Origin: Spirodela intermedia
Lineage: Eukaryota; Streptophyta; Magnoliopsida; Alismatales; Araceae
Direction: 5' to 3'
Length of the DNA stretch: 64,000 nucleotides
Assembly (NCBI GenBank): GCA_902729315.2
Contig: LR746265.1
Span: 7,074,892-7,138,891, forward strand
Position 1 is the first letter of the stretch, and every line of letters starts with the position of its first letter. A program made the position numbers and the translations under genes. Below the pieces are notes generated by a model. The model was given only the letters and a program-made list of their open reading frames with translations. It searched no databases and had not been told where the DNA came from. This document shows, one piece after another, positions 39,650 through 53,666 of the stretch.

Positions 39650-41987
39650 TCACCCGCTCTCTTGCTTGCCCACCAGCTCGGATCCCCTGCCGCCAGCCTC
39701 CGCCGTCTGCCGGAAGCGAGGAAGGTTGGTGGGTGGTCTCCGGGAGGCTTGCCGTTCCTTCTTTTGTCTTTGTTGTTGCTTCTCGGCGGTTCTTTTGTGG
39801 CGGATCGGAGCTCCTCCTGCCAGTGAGGTGTACGTTTGCTTTTCCATGGTGTGAGAGCTGCGATCTTGCGTTCGGATCTAACTGAATGTTGTGGATCTTT
39901 TGGGTGCATGGGACCTGTTGTGTTGATCTCTTCTTGCTCCCTTTTTGAACCTCAGTGTGGTTTTTTCCATGTGGTCGTCTGATTGCTGTGGCGTCAATGT
40001 GTTGGGCTTCTTCTGTGTAGCCTAAGAGAGGCATGCGAGGCGAAGGAAACCTTCATAGAGAAGCCTTGATAGGCGTTTTTTTTTTCACCTCTGCAGGGAT
40101 CTGATACCCTTTCCCACATTGTTCTTTATAATTTCACCTTTGCTTATGATGAAAGCATCGATTATGACTGTTGGATTTCTAAAAGAATCGAACACTGATC
40201 TTCCGTATCTCTGTCCAGGGAATTCTCTTTTGCGTCTTGGTGCTGAACCTATTTTTCTCGATTTTTTGCTGTCAAGCTGTTTTTCCTGGAAATCTTTGTT
40301 CTAGGGCATCTGAACTTGAGCCTTTCATAAGAGACTAAGCCAGTAAACTTGATTTTTGTGCTTAGGATTGCATAGTGTAGCTACATTTGTAGGTACGTAG
40401 GAAATGTGAAATGTCCTACTGAGAGATTGGCTTGCAAACGTGGGTATGCAGGAGATATGAAGCAAATGGGAGATATTTTGTGTTTGAGTAAGGTGTGAAA
40501 TGCTTTCTATGATTTGGGATGGGGACCAAAAGCAATTTTTTTATCCTTGATTTGTAGTTTAGGAGCCATTCGTAGCATCTAATGGGGTATACGTTGTTTT
40601 ATGGGATACTTTTGTTCAGTGTCATGGTTTCATGTGAGGAATTCACGATTTTCTTACTCCCATGAGTTTTTTCAGTCTAATCTACTAGAGATAGAGGTTT
40701 CCTCAAAAAAAATTTTTTTGCCATTCCCCTGATTTTCTTGTTTCGCGTTGGAGAGTGACTGCTCTCCCTCTCATTTTAGATCATCATTTTTCATTCTTAT
40801 TTATCTTTCCTTCCTATTAATCTCTGGATAGGTGATCCCGTTTTATCTACCAAGCTCTGTGAGTGTTTCATATTGGTCCACTATCAGCAGATGAGCTGAA
40901 CCATAAGTTACCCATTCCTCTTGGGACACGAGGGATAGTTAGTCATTTCGTGTAATTTTCTGCCATGACTGTTGCATACCATCTGGAGGAAGAGGAGCAA
41001 GTAGTATAACGACCATAGATATGTTCATCTTTTGTTATCGAGCTTATGTTGCATGATTGAGATTTACGGTGATCACGTGCGTCTTCTTGTCTTGTTCTCA
41101 ACCTTGTCTCCTTGTCAGCCTAGGAAACACATGAGAAAGAAGGCTTTCTGTAATTTCCTTGCAGAATTGGCGAATGAATAGTGGGCGAGCATTTTGCGGC
41201 CCCATGATTAAGCTTGGTTGCTGCTCTATTGTACTTGTGTTTTTATTTTCTTGTTAGATTGACTCAGTAACCACAAATAATCACCAGTGATTCCTGTCCA
41301 CTGTCTTTCTTCCCTTATCCCTGCGCATTTCTATGGTCTGCATTTCGACAGATCTCTTTTTTTTTTTGGGTAGGATGGTCAAGTGGTTGGGAAGTTTCAT
41401 GCTTTCCCCCTGCATAGGCTCTTGAAACACTGATATTGATTTTTCCTCTCTGCACAGGCACATCGGCATTTAAATTCTCTCTTGAATCCTCATTCAATAA
41501 GCCATTTAGTTCTTCTTTCTTATATACTTGTGAAGGCTACCATCATGACATGAATGAAGGAAAGTTCCATGCCTGATCATTTTCTTTTTGAAGGGCACTG
41601 ATCCATTACCGGATAAAAAAAATAGATTAATTTGATATATGCTTCTTAGTGTTGGCATCTCTTGGCAGCGAAAAGTTCTTTCAATTTTCTGTTGCTTTAA
41701 GAGCTTTTAATATTTTCTAGTCGGACTCTCTCACAGCCCCATCAAACTGTGTTTGGAGTGGTTCATTATCTATCCAGGATTTATGCTATTCTGGTTTGGT
41801 GCAATCTCTTCTCTCAAAGGATGAAAAACCTTCCGGTGAATGATCTCATTTTGTGCATTTTGATTTCAGATTGCTTTTTCACCTTATAGTGGGTATCTTA
41901 ACTTCCAACAGTTACATTGTTGTGTGCTCATTAACTATTGTTACTGTCCATTCTGCTCCAGTTTAATTATGTCAACTTTTCTGACAG
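39650..41987 (+). other. Actin 5' leader exon and leader intron
   Basis: Plant actin genes usually carry an intron in the 5' UTR just before the ATG. A pyrimidine-rich stretch and TTTTCTGACAG|AGTAG put the acceptor at 41986-41987, 14 bp before the ATG. The GC-rich 39650-39827 stretch is the likely leader exon. The donor is not settled; AAG|GTTGGT near 39725 and GAG|GTGTAC at 39828 are candidates. The intron is T-rich, as expected. Confidence 0.6.
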
Positions 41988-42001
41988 AGTAGTTATACAC
42001 T

Positions 42002-44041
<2,040 letters not shown>

Positions 44042-45164
44042 GTGGCTGGGTTGGTCGGTAGGTTGGTAGGTTATCCCTTTTCTTCCCTGCATACCCTCGC
44101 ATGCAGTTTGATGCGCCCCCCTGTTGACGAACTGCTGGCGATCGGCTCATCTCCCCCCCCGCGCAAGTCCTCCGTAGAAGCCTATCTGGTTGGTGTATAA
44201 GACTCTAGGGTTTGATTTGCTCCCCCTCCCCCTGTTTTGGGGATCGATGGTATTTTAGTAGCTGCATCTGGTTCCGATCTTGATCCCCATCATCCGTCGA
44301 ATTTTTCGCACTGTGGAAGTACTGGGAAGGGAAAGGGTTGTGGTTTAGGGTTCATAAATGCGCCACAAGGAATCAGGGTTCGAATGGGGACGCAGAAGGG
44401 GTTTACTTTTCTGTGTTTGGTCGGCTTGTCGTGATCTATTTATTGTTCTCTACGTTGAAAGGGGGTGATAAAGATGAGCTGGAGCTTTTGCAATGGGGCC
44501 CAACTCCAGAGAGATGCCGATGTTTGACTTTTGCCGTGGGACCGGGGAGCGAGCGCTGGGCGGGCCTTCCGCCGCTGGGCGCCAATGGTGTCGCCCGTCC
44601 ATATCTTCAACTCCTTACGGAAGGGGGGAGAGCGAGAGAGAGAGAGAGAGAGAGAGAAATCCATGGGCCCTTGAGAGATGTGTTTGACTTATCGGGAGAG
44701 CACGGGTCATACAATTAAAGTTCTTTTTTCTGGGGGTGAGGAGGGGTGGGAGGGTTTTTAAGATAGGCTCGTTGGATCTTCCGCCTCATCTGATTAGTTG
44801 GCACCTTCTTGAACAAAGCGTGACTGGTACCCTGTTCTTGAACAATAAGGGAAGTCAACGAGGCCGTGTGCCCTCCACTCGCTTCTTACTTAGTATTCCG
44901 GAGGCTTCTTCTACCTCCTCTCTCGGCAGCGGCGGCGCTCCATCAACCGGAACGCCACCGCCTCGCCACCCGCCGGCCGGCGGGGAGCACACCCCTTCTT
45001 CCCTCATATCGGTCTCATGTTCTGAGGAGGGGACGGGTCCCATGAGAGGTCAACGGCTACGTTCCTTAAATATGCACGTTAATTCGATTTATTTTTTATC
45101 TTAATTACAAATGGGGGTGAGAGAGGAGATCTGGTGGGGGGCACGTGTTCCCTCAGAGACGGTC
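44042..45164. other. Actin 3' flank and GC-rich intergenic DNA
   Basis: The first ~300 bp is probably actin 3' UTR. A (GA)n tract sits at 44632-44657. Several frames are open because of high GC, but none matches a family I know. Confidence 0.5.
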
Positions 45165-45549
45165 AACTGTCTCTCTCCGCCATCGCCATTCCGGGTTTTA
45201 CTTTACATGGCAACCTGAAGGTGATTGGCTGGGCTTGGTCAAGCGCGTGCCGGCCACACGCCGCCCAGCTTTTTATTGCCACGCCAGCAGCATCCGATGG
45301 GATCACTTCCCCGTTCACACTTGCCCGCATCCTACGCGACGTTTCATCTTCAGCCACACGGCAGGGGTCGTGCGTAACGCTGGGCTGCTCGAACGACGAG
45401 CCAACCAACGGGCGTTGTCGTCGCGTTGCTCATGACGTGGCTAGGATAGCCTATGCTGAGGTCCGAGACTCTTTCTCACAGACACGCAGCTAGTTTGTGC
45501 TAGCTGATTAGCACGGAAGGTGTATACACCCTAATCGCAGTTTGGTGCC

Positions 45550-45557
45550 TATAAATA
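45550..45557 (+). promoter_or_regulatory. TATA box of VTL copy 1
   Basis: GGTGCCTATAAATAG is shared by all three copies. It lies 165 bp before the ATG. Confidence 0.75.
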
Positions 45558-45639
45558 GAAGCGCATCCAGGACGCGTGCTCTCCACACGCCTCACCTTCT
45601 TCCGTTTCCTCGCTGCCATCGGCATCACCCGCAAGCTCG

Positions 45640-45645
<6 letters not shown>

Positions 45646-45684
<39 letters not shown>
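45646..45684. repeat. (CT)n tract in the VTL copy 1 leader
   Basis: A CT run between the TATA box and the ATG, also present with other lengths in copies 2 and 3. Confidence 0.9.
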
Positions 45685-45686
<2 letters not shown>

Positions 45687-45714
45687 CCTGCTTTTCTCAC
45701 CGTAGACGATCTCC

Positions 45715-46374
45715 ATGGCGTCGAAGATGATAGCCAACTCCGTGGATACATCAAAGTCCAAGCCCCAGGAAGCTGACCCGGAGAGAGGCGAGGGGGAGGC
45801 GGTGGACTACCTCGCCCGAGCGAACTGGCTGCGCGCCGCCGTCCTCGGCGCGAACGACGGCCTGGTGTCTGTGGCCTCCCTCATGGTCGGCGTCGGCGCG
45901 GTCAACCAGACCGCGAAGGCGATGGTCGTCTCGGGCCTGGCCGGACTGGTGGCCGGCGCCTGTAGCATGGCCATCGGCGAGTTCGTCTCTGTCTACGCCC
46001 AGTACGACATCATGGTGGCCCAGAAGGAGCGGAGGGCCAACGCTGAGACCACTGGCGCTGGCGAGGAAGAGGAGACCCTGCCGAGCCCATTGGAGGCGGC
46101 GGGGGCCTCCGCTCTCGCCTTCGCCCTCGGCGGTGTCCTGCCGCTCGTGGCCGGCGGCTTCGTCAGGGCCTGGGCTGCCAGGGTTGGAGTGGTATGCGGG
46201 GTGACAACCTTGGGCCTGGCCGGGTTTGGCGCCGCCGGTGGGTTGCTAGGCGGCGCCGCCGTTGGGAAGTCCTCCGTCAGGGTGGTAATCGGGGGGTGGC
46301 TCGCTATGCTGGTCACCTACGGCGTGCTAAGACTCTTCGGGCTCGTTTTCCAGATGCAAATCTCCTCGGCCTAG
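45715..46374 (+). CDS. Vacuolar iron transporter-like (VTL / nodulin-21-type) protein, copy 1
   Basis: An intronless 219-residue frame with ATG in a good context (TCCATGGCG). It has five likely membrane spans: about 41-62 (the LGANDGLVSVASLMVGV motif), 69-94 (ending GEFVSVYAQYDI), 128-150, 155-181 and 187-209. The loop at 95-127 is short and acidic (GAGEEEE), in place of the longer metal-binding domain of VIT1, which fits the VTL subgroup. Family members load iron, and perhaps manganese, into the vacuole in exchange for protons; substrate here is inferred. Third codon positions are very GC-rich. Compared with copies 2 and 3 it differs at many residues in the N-terminus and loop and is the most diverged member of the cluster. 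Confidence 0.92.
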   Translation: MASKMIANSVDTSKSKPQEADPERGEGEAVDYLARANWLRAAVLGANDGLVSVASLMVGVGAVNQTAKAMVVSGLAGLVAGACSMAIGEFVSVYAQYDIMVAQKERRANAETTGAGEEEETLPSPLEAAGASALAFALGGVLPLVAGGFVRAWAARVGVVCGVTTLGLAGFGAAGGLLGGAAVGKSSVRVVIGGWLAMLVTYGVLRLFGLVFQMQISSA

Positions 46375-46640
46375 TGCTAATCTTCATTTAATTTTCCATG
46401 TACTTATTATATGTTGGCTTTCCCAATGGAAGGAATTGTATGTTTCTTGGGAAAGACTCCTCTCTGTTACTGTGATTATGAGGCTCGCAGCTTTACTCCA
46501 ACTCGAAGATCTCTCATCAAATCAAATCTATAAGTTCACTATGAATCACTGTTAATTAATTGCTCGACGACTTGACGCTTTAAGCGATCAGATTTTTTCA
46601 TCACAAAATATTCACCCCGAATTATGTGCATGCACCGTTA

Positions 46641-46645
<5 letters not shown>

Positions 46646-46694
<49 letters not shown>
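46646..46694. repeat. (CT)n microsatellite 3' of VTL copy 1
   Basis: A CT run of about 45 bp. At the matching place copies 2 and 3 have no such tract, so it arose or grew only in block 1. Confidence 0.85.
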
Positions 46695-46697
<3 letters not shown>

Positions 46698-46863
46698 ACT
46701 CAGTCGATGCTAAAAGCTTCAGACTGAACGATGAATAATTCTTGAGAAATTCCTTCTAAGCGGGTTACAAGTCGAGTTTTCACGGCATTTTTATATTGAT
46801 AAAAAATAAATATATATTCTAATTTGAACGTTGTCAACCTCTACCTCTCTTCAGCTACAGAAA

Positions 46864-46885
46864 GGAGGGAGGGAGGGGAGGGGAG

Positions 46886-46919
<34 letters not shown>
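46864..46919. repeat. GGGA/GA-rich tract 3' of VTL copy 1
   Basis: GGGAGGGGAGGGG followed by (GA)n. The equivalent tract exists at 52868-52935 and 60507-60575 in the other blocks. Confidence 0.85.
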
Positions 46920-47333
46920 CATGACAACGGCACCTGTCGCCATTGGATCACCCCTGTCGTTTCCGGTGGGTCATATGCCACCGTTTCCTGAAACTCGCAG
47001 CTTCAAGTGAGCGGTTTCCAGCCCTTGGGATTCCGTAGAAGCTTCTCTCAGATCAGTGGAAACTCAGCCTCGTGAGATCCGCCTCTGTCTTCTCTCTATC
47101 TCTCTCCAGATAAAATAATATTATTTTCATACATGTACCACTTCCTCCTCTCTCTAAACGAATCCTGTGAATGGTTTGCGTCGACGTGGCGTTGGGAGCC
47201 CGTGCACCGGCGGCAGATGTGCGGTGGAGCCATTGCCACGTTTTGGTCCTAGCCACCGTTCTTGCCTTTGGAAAACACTACCCCGTTGGATGCTCGATCC
47301 ATTCAGAGGAGAATATAAAGATCTGGCACGTGC

Positions 47334-47345
47334 CAACCACGCATA
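47334..47345. promoter_or_regulatory. 12 bp palindrome with G-box core (TGGCACGTGCCA)
   Basis: A perfect palindrome with CACGTG centre, kept in block 2 (53286-53297) and broken in block 3 (TGGCACGTGACA). CACGTG is bound by bHLH and bZIP factors. It lies about 1 kb 3' of the gene, so its target is unclear. Confidence 0.4.
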
Positions 47346-47689
47346 CTACAGTAAAAAAAGTCAAAATGAACACACGACAATAATCATGTGCTAGAAAAAG
47401 TTAGAAACTGATGTTATTATGATAAAGACTCTAGTACCATACCCATATATCTCTCTCTTGTTCTCCCCCCTCCACCAAACCCCCCCCCCCTTCCCCCCCC
47501 CCCACACACAAGCTAAGGGATTTACTATTTAAGATAGTTAAATATTCCAATCTCATTTAGGCTACTTTTACTTAGGTTCCCTAGCTCTTATTTCTAATAA
47601 TTTTAAAGTTAAATAAAACTATTAAAATTTGTCATCTGCTTTTCATGATCAACAATGAATTAAGATCACAAGACCTATTAATTCTAATA

Positions 47690-47971
47690 ATTTTACTTTT
47701 ACTTTTACTTATCATCCTCTCTCTCTCTTTCTCTCACATTCCCGTCGAACATAGCAGATGTCAAGCTATTATATGTAGATGTCTGAATGTCTATGTGGCC
47801 CAAGTTCCATTTGATCTCTAGCTTTTATTTTTACTAATTTGAAACTTAAAGAAAAAATGATGTGTTTTTTTTCTAAAGAGAATCATTACGATTCTCCTCT
47901 TAATAACCTCAACGTTTGGTTATCATCTTGAGACCTATTAACTCCAATAATTCTATTTTTAGTTATCATCA

Positions 47972-48003
<32 letters not shown>

Positions 48004-48110
48004 ATCCCAAAGTAGTAGATATCAAGGTGGTGTGTCTGCCACTCATATGTAATGAATTGATAATTCTGTTCGCTGATTGGATGGCAATCAATTACATCTA
48101 ATGTAGACAG
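47690..48110 (+). repeat. CT-linked satellite array, block 1 (about two units)
   Basis: Two diverged units, each with a CT tract followed by a word like GTAGATATCAAGGTGG and a GATTGGATGG tail. The second matches the last unit of the arrays in blocks 2 and 3, including the AAGTTTAAAGAAAT border. Confidence 0.65.
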
Positions 48111-50470
48111 ATAAATTGACTAGTCCTAAGTTTAAAGAAATGTAATTGAGAAAAGCCAAAAGCTCATGTCTCTTTCAACATCATGTTTTCTAAGAAGTTT
48201 TAATCAAATATCTAATAATGTTTCCATCTATTGATAAAAAAATAGGCACAAGAAAGATTAAAAATTTCTCAAGATGGAGTCATATGACTTTGTTAATCAA
48301 TATTATCTTAAGTAAAATTTTCATCTCTTTTTATAAATAAGGATGCAAATAATAAAAAGTATTAGTGAAGATATAGGATGAATGATGTCAATATTATGTT
48401 TGATGAGACCATTAAGGAATCAAGAGGATGCAGTGAATTGGTTTGTGTTTTCTAGTAGGAAAGAAAGAAGATAGTATGATACAAAATATCAAGGATATTA
48501 TAATTTGAGTCACATTGATATGAATGATTGAGATGATCAAGTAAGAGAACCATGTAATTCACAGTGGCTTGGTCATAAATTATAGTGATCCTATGGTGGT
48601 TTAGCCTCAACTATTGAAAGATATTTTCTGAGTTAAACTATCTACTGAAGTACAATGACTAAACACTAGGGATAAGTTTTTCTCCATTATATTTATAGCT
48701 CTTAAAGGCTGAATGCCTCAACACTTATAAAATTCATGCCTTCAGGTGAAAAAAACACCAATGATATTCCAGCACATCAAGTGTTAGCTCACCATTCTAA
48801 ATTCATTTCTCTTTAAATGCCTTGGAAGTATTTGTCATTAATGAAAACTTCCATCATCATGAACCAAAAAATACAAAGGAGAACTAGATTGAACTCCTTT
48901 ATAGTGTAATTCGTTGGTTTGAAATCAAAAGCTCTTAATGAACCTTCAATAAAAAGTCAACTTGAAAGTATTAATTTTTCATTAGCAATTAGTTGAATAT
49001 CTTACAAATATCTATTCTGTGGCTTCTTAGTTAAAAATTTGCACTTGCCTGGTTACTAGCTACTCCTCTATCTACTATCTACTTTTAGTTCCATTGTATT
49101 TTTTGTCATATCATTAGTATGGATTTATTCCTTTGTGATTTTTGAACAAAGCTGATATTCCTCTACTTATACTATCTAGTAGTGGTTTTGAATTTTTGAC
49201 TGATTTAAAAGTGCATGTATATAGAAATATTATTATGTCATATGTTGAAATATGACTTCAAATTCTAGACATTATGATAATGTGCTTCATACTGTGTTAT
49301 TTTACAATGTAATTCTCATGTAATGAAATATTGTGGTGAAGCACAACATGCTAAGGTATATACTTCCTATAATTTATTATTTCACAATGTAAAATTCATG
49401 AATTGAAATATTAAGCTTCATATATTAAGTTATTTATGTACCACTCTTGAGTTTGATACTTATGTTTCTTAGTGTAAATTTCATCGATAATTTTTTTTCA
49501 TCATATATTATTTACAATGTAACTTATGTACTGAAATATTGAGTTATTTTATGCAAAAATATTGAGTTTAAAAAATGTTTACTAAATAAATTATATTCAC
49601 AAAGGTAATAAGCACGAATTATTCCAATGTGTTCACTATATCTTCTCATATACTTATAAATTAATCAAAATATGTTTCAATATTCAATGATGTAACTTCT
49701 CGATATAAATTTCCTTTGAAAAAATCTTGTGCTTGGCATACTAGATTATTGAAATATTGTACTTCAACATTGAGTTTTTTAGGTAGTACTCTTGAGTTTG
49801 ATGTGTGTTCCACAACATAATTTCTATTTACAAGGATAACAAATTTGATGTAGTCCATATTTTGCACTATAATTTCTCATATAAAATAGATTAATCATTT
49901 GATTCTAACGTGTAGAGTACTACAATGGATAGACTGTGTAGAGTACAACTTATGATATATGTTAGAGTACTACAATGCACATGATGTGTAAAGTTGGCTA
50001 GACTGTGTACTAAGAGTGGAGATGAATTAGTTTTTGTTAAGTATTAGCATTTTTATATGCTTTAAAATTATTTCTAGTAATTATAAATATTGTGAGTCAA
50101 CACACAAGGGATCACTCACATTTCCAATCATCCCTCTCATTTCTCTCTCCTATTGCCTCTCTCTCCTCTCTCTATTATTGCTTCTCCCTCTTTCTCTTCA
50201 TTCTTTGTCTTCTTGCACAAACAAGCATTCTCATTGTCTTGTGGATTCAAAGAGATGTCATCTACTACTGGGAAATAGTGGACATTCATCTTGAATCCTA
50301 ATTTATATTTTTTATTTTCATATATTTTTTTAATTTATTTATAGACGAAAATATTTTTCTTAAATATTTTCATGTAATTACTCTGAATTTTTTTTACCTT
50401 TGTAGAATATGAGAATTGTATGAGAAAAAAAATCAAATCATTCATGTGGATTCAATCTAAACTCACATAT
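48111..50470. other. AT-rich filler of block 1
   Basis: No gene is seen. Its first ~1 kb aligns with 54810-55900 of block 2 (shared words GAGAAAAGCC and AATCAAATATCTA). Three diverged local repeats of TTATTT(C)ACAATGTAA..GAAATATT lie at 49250-49560. Confidence 0.6.
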
Positions 50471-51265
50471 CATTCATAATTATATTTTTAAATATTAATT
50501 ATAAATATAAAATTGAGTGCATCATTTGGCCTACAAAGATCAGTTGGCCTCAGCTACTCTCATACAATATCCTTTTGCTACTTTGCTACATCATGGTGTT
50601 GTCATTGCACTTTGTACAAGCAGGCTTTGAGGTTCATAGGATGCTCTCTATTCCATGTAAGCTGTATAGTCTGCCTAAGCCATGCATATCCACAAACCTC
50701 ATACTCTCTACTTGTGCTGTGTTGTACCATGCCTAGGTGTGCTTTGGTCATGAGATTGAGAGAAATCTTTTGTGAACCTCACTCCAATTTGGCTTTGTCC
50801 ATCCTAGTTGTCCATGACAAGTGCTTGTCACTTGGATGTGATACACCATGCCACTTATGTGTGCGTCATGTCAAACTGACATGATTTCGTTGTGTTCCCA
50901 CATGGACCACAATGAATCCTCATGTATCTCATGTGGTTTCAGTCTCATAACCTTGTCCCCTTATACATTGTGTCAAAGCAGCCCAAGGGATGGTCAGCTA
51001 CCACATTCCCAAAATATCTCCCCAAGTCTCTTGAATTGATGCGGGTAAACTAATTAATATGAATTATTTTATTTTTAAAATAAATCCCATCTCTTTTGCA
51101 TCCCTTCCTGTCTTTAAGGGTGGTTCATATTTGAACTTTGGTTAGATTTATTTTTATTTAATTTAATTTAATTTTTTAGATGGGTGAGGGAGTGAAGATG
51201 CAGTGATTGAGCCTTAAAGCCTATATAGCAGTCCAACGCCCTCTCTCCATCTCTCCGTCTCCCTC

Positions 51266-51300
<35 letters not shown>
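50471..51300. other. Pre-promoter region shared by blocks 1 and 2
   Basis: This stretch aligns with about 57960-58910 at lower identity, with shared words such as CTTTGTACAAGCAG, GCCTTAAAGCCTA and CAGCTACCACATTCC-like text. Frames here are not conserved between the copies, so it is probably non-coding. Confidence 0.55.
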
Positions 51301-51305
<5 letters not shown>

Positions 51306-51319
51306 GGCGTCATCGAGAA

Positions 51320-51330
51320 TTGTCCTTACG
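51320..51330 (+). promoter_or_regulatory. ABRE-like ACGTGGC in the VTL copy 2 promoter
   Basis: CCTTACGTGGCA holds the ACGTGGC core of ABA-response elements. Copy 3 has the same word; copy 1 has TTTACATGGCA at the matching place, which breaks the core. Confidence 0.4.
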
Positions 51331-51657
51331 TGGCAACCAGATGGTGGCCGACGCCATCGGTTGGCCTACGTCAAACGCGTGCTAACCACACGCCGTCCAG
51401 CTTTATTTAATAGCCACGTTTTCAGCATCCAGTGGATCCCTTGACCACCACCATAACCCCGATAAGTTTCCAATTTTCATCCTACACCGGGTACCATTTT
51501 CGCTACACGGCAGAGGTCGTCCAACCAATGGGCATTGTCATTCATAACCTTTAGTGACGTGTCTTATACTGATGTCTGAGACACGCAGCGAGGTCGTGCT
51601 AGCTGATTTGCAGAGAAGGCGTAATAGTTTTCCACACCTCGTCGCACGCTTGGTGCC

Positions 51658-51665
51658 TATAAATA
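51658..51665 (+). promoter_or_regulatory. TATA box of VTL copy 2
   Basis: TATAAATA in the shared GGTGCCTATAAATAG context, 168 bp before the ATG. Confidence 0.75.
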
Positions 51666-51749
51666 GAACTGTATCCAAGACGTGTGCTCTCCACACTCCT
51701 CACCTTCCAAGGTTTCCTCGCTGCCATCAGCATCATCCCCAGTCTCGCC

Positions 51750-51798
<49 letters not shown>

Positions 51799-51825
51799 TG
51801 CTTGTCTCACCAGTAGACAATCACC

Positions 51826-52476
51826 ATGGCGTCGAAGATAGCCAACTCCGCCGAGCCATCCAAGCACCAGGAGGCCGACCCGGAGAGAGGCGAGGGAGAG
51901 GCGGTAGACTACCTCGCCCGAGCGAACTGGCTGCGTGCGGCCGTCCTCGGCGCGAACGACGGCCTGGTGTCCGTGGCCTCCCTCATGGTCGGGGTCGGCG
52001 CGGTGAACCAAACCGCAAAGGCGATGGTCGTCTCGGGCCTGGCCGGGCTGGTGGCCGGGGCCTGCAGCATGGCCATCGGCGAGTTCGTCTCTGTCTACGC
52101 CCAGTACGACATCATGAAGGCCCAGAAGGAGCGGACAGCCTCCGAGTCATCCGGGGCCGGCGAAGAAGAGGAGTCCCTGCCGAGCCCGCTGAAGGCGGCG
52201 GGAGCCTCCGCCTTCTCCTTTTTCCTGGGCGCCGTCCTGCCGCTCCTGGCTGGCGGCTTCATCAGGCCCTGGGCCGCCAGGGTTGGAGCGGTCTGCGGGG
52301 TGACCACCTTGGGCCTGGCCGGGTTTGGCGCCGCGGGTGGTCTGCTAGGCGGCGCCGCCGTTGGGAAGTCCTCCATCAGGGTGGTAATCGGGGGTTGCCT
52401 CGCGATGCTAATCACCTACGGCGTGCTACGACTCTTCGGGCTCGTTTTCCAAATGCAAGTCTCCGCCTCGGCCTAG
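51826..52476 (+). CDS. Vacuolar iron transporter-like (VTL) protein, copy 2
   Basis: An intronless 216-residue frame. The five-span layout and the LGANDGLVSVASLMVGV and GEFVSVYAQYDIM motifs match copy 1. The acidic loop reads SSGAGEEEESLPS, and span 3 begins ASAFSFFLGAVLPLLAGG. The protein is identical in sequence to copy 3. A (CT)n run of the leader ends about 30 bp before the ATG. Frames +1 and antisense are also open because of high GC and are shadows. Iron loading into vacuoles is inferred from the family. Confidence 0.92.
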   Translation: MASKIANSAEPSKHQEADPERGEGEAVDYLARANWLRAAVLGANDGLVSVASLMVGVGAVNQTAKAMVVSGLAGLVAGACSMAIGEFVSVYAQYDIMKAQKERTASESSGAGEEEESLPSPLKAAGASAFSFFLGAVLPLLAGGFIRPWAARVGAVCGVTTLGLAGFGAAGGLLGGAAVGKSSIRVVIGGCLAMLITYGVLRLFGLVFQMQVSASA

Positions 52477-52867
52477 TTCTAGTGTTCATTTAAATTGCCA
52501 TGTACTGTATGTCGCCTTTCCAAATGAAAGGGATTGCCTCTATAATACTGTGCTTATGAATCTGGCAGCTTTACTCCAACTCGAAGATCTCTCATCAAAT
52601 CCTTATGTTCTCTAAAACGCACTGTTAATTAACTGCTCAACGACTCGGCCTTTTAAGCGACCAGATTTTGATATCACGAAATATTTACACACTGTCCGCA
52701 ACTCAGTTCTTAATGCTTAAAGCTTCAGACTCAACGATGAACTTTTCCTGAGAAATTCTTACTTACTGGGTTGCAAGACGAGTTCTCACGGCATTTTTCT
52801 AGTGATACAAGTATAAATACCATCTTGCTAAACGCTGTCAATCTCTACCTCTCTGCACCTACAAAGA

Positions 52868-52868
52868 G

Positions 52869-52913
<45 letters not shown>

Positions 52914-52935
52914 AGAGGGAGAGGGAGAGGGAGAA
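52868..52935. repeat. (GA)n / GGGAGA tract 3' of VTL copy 2
   Basis: About 40 bp of GA followed by GGAGAGGGAGAGGGAG. It keeps a long frame open across this region, but that frame has no ATG start of its own. Confidence 0.9.
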
Positions 52936-53599
52936 TACATGGTTACGAGCATCCGTCGACCATTCCCGCCATCTACAATGGACCGTGTGCCACCATTGTC
53001 AATCTCCGTCTCTGTCTTCAACGACGAAACAGCAGAGAGAAAGAGAGAGAGAGATGCACGGCAACGGCACCTGTCGTCACTTGATCACCTCCCCGTCGTT
53101 TACGGTGGATCATATGCCACCGTTTCCTGAATGAAACTCGCAGTTTCAAGTAAGCGGTTTCCAGCCCCTGAGATTCCGCAGAAGCCTCTTTCAGATTAGT
53201 GACAAGTCATCCTCGTTGGACCCGCCTCTCTCTTCTCTCTTCCTCTCTCTCTCTATATACAAATAATATTACATATATAAATATTTGGCACGTGCCAACC
53301 ACGCGTACTACACTAAAACTGTCAAACGGATAACCACGACGATAATAAAGACTCTTGTTGGACAAAGTTAGATGCTGATGTCATTATGATCAAGAGTAGG
53401 GTCGGCGACAACTCCCACTACTTGATTGATTCAGATGTATTTTTTCTTCCACGAAAAGGGATCTATTATTAACATAAACGTAAGGTAGTCAACAAATCAA
53501 ATCTCATGTGGGCTACTTGGGATCTCTTGCTCTTATTTCTACTAATTTTAAATTTAAATAAACAAACTTTTCATCCTCTTTGCATGATCTTGACCTAGC

Positions 53600-53630
53600 A
53601 ATTCAAATTATTCTATTTTTAAGTATGATC

Positions 53631-53666
<36 letters not shown>

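Larger units (their letters stand above)
45165..51300 (+). repeat. Tandem duplication block 1 (VTL gene, satellite, AT-rich filler)
   Basis: Block 1 holds a VTL gene, a GA-tract 3' region, a short CT satellite, AT-rich DNA, and a final ~700 bp that matches the end of block 2 (for example TTTGTACAAGCAG..TTGAGGTTCA). Homology with blocks 2 and 3 starts in the promoter, near 45165. Sequence is moderately diverged from the other blocks. Ends are approximate. Confidence 0.75.
51644..53205 (+). repeat. Near-identical tract shared with 59297-60846
   Basis: It covers the core promoter, leader, whole VTL gene and ~0.7 kb of 3' DNA. Reading both copies side by side I see seven substitutions (three silent in the coding region, four in 3' DNA) and a 12 bp difference in the leader CT tract. 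Identity falls abruptly at both edges. Confidence 0.88.

Noticed and set aside
51684-52493. 269-residue frame overlapping VTL copy 2
   Set aside because: It is the +1 shadow of the VTL gene, made open by high GC, and begins in the CT tract. The VTL frame has clear membrane motifs.
52771-53130. 119-residue frame 3' of VTL copy 2 (repeated at 60412-60771)
   Set aside because: It has no ATG at its start and is mostly a translated GA tract. Copy 1 does not keep it, and its identity between copies 2 and 3 is explained by the conversion tract.
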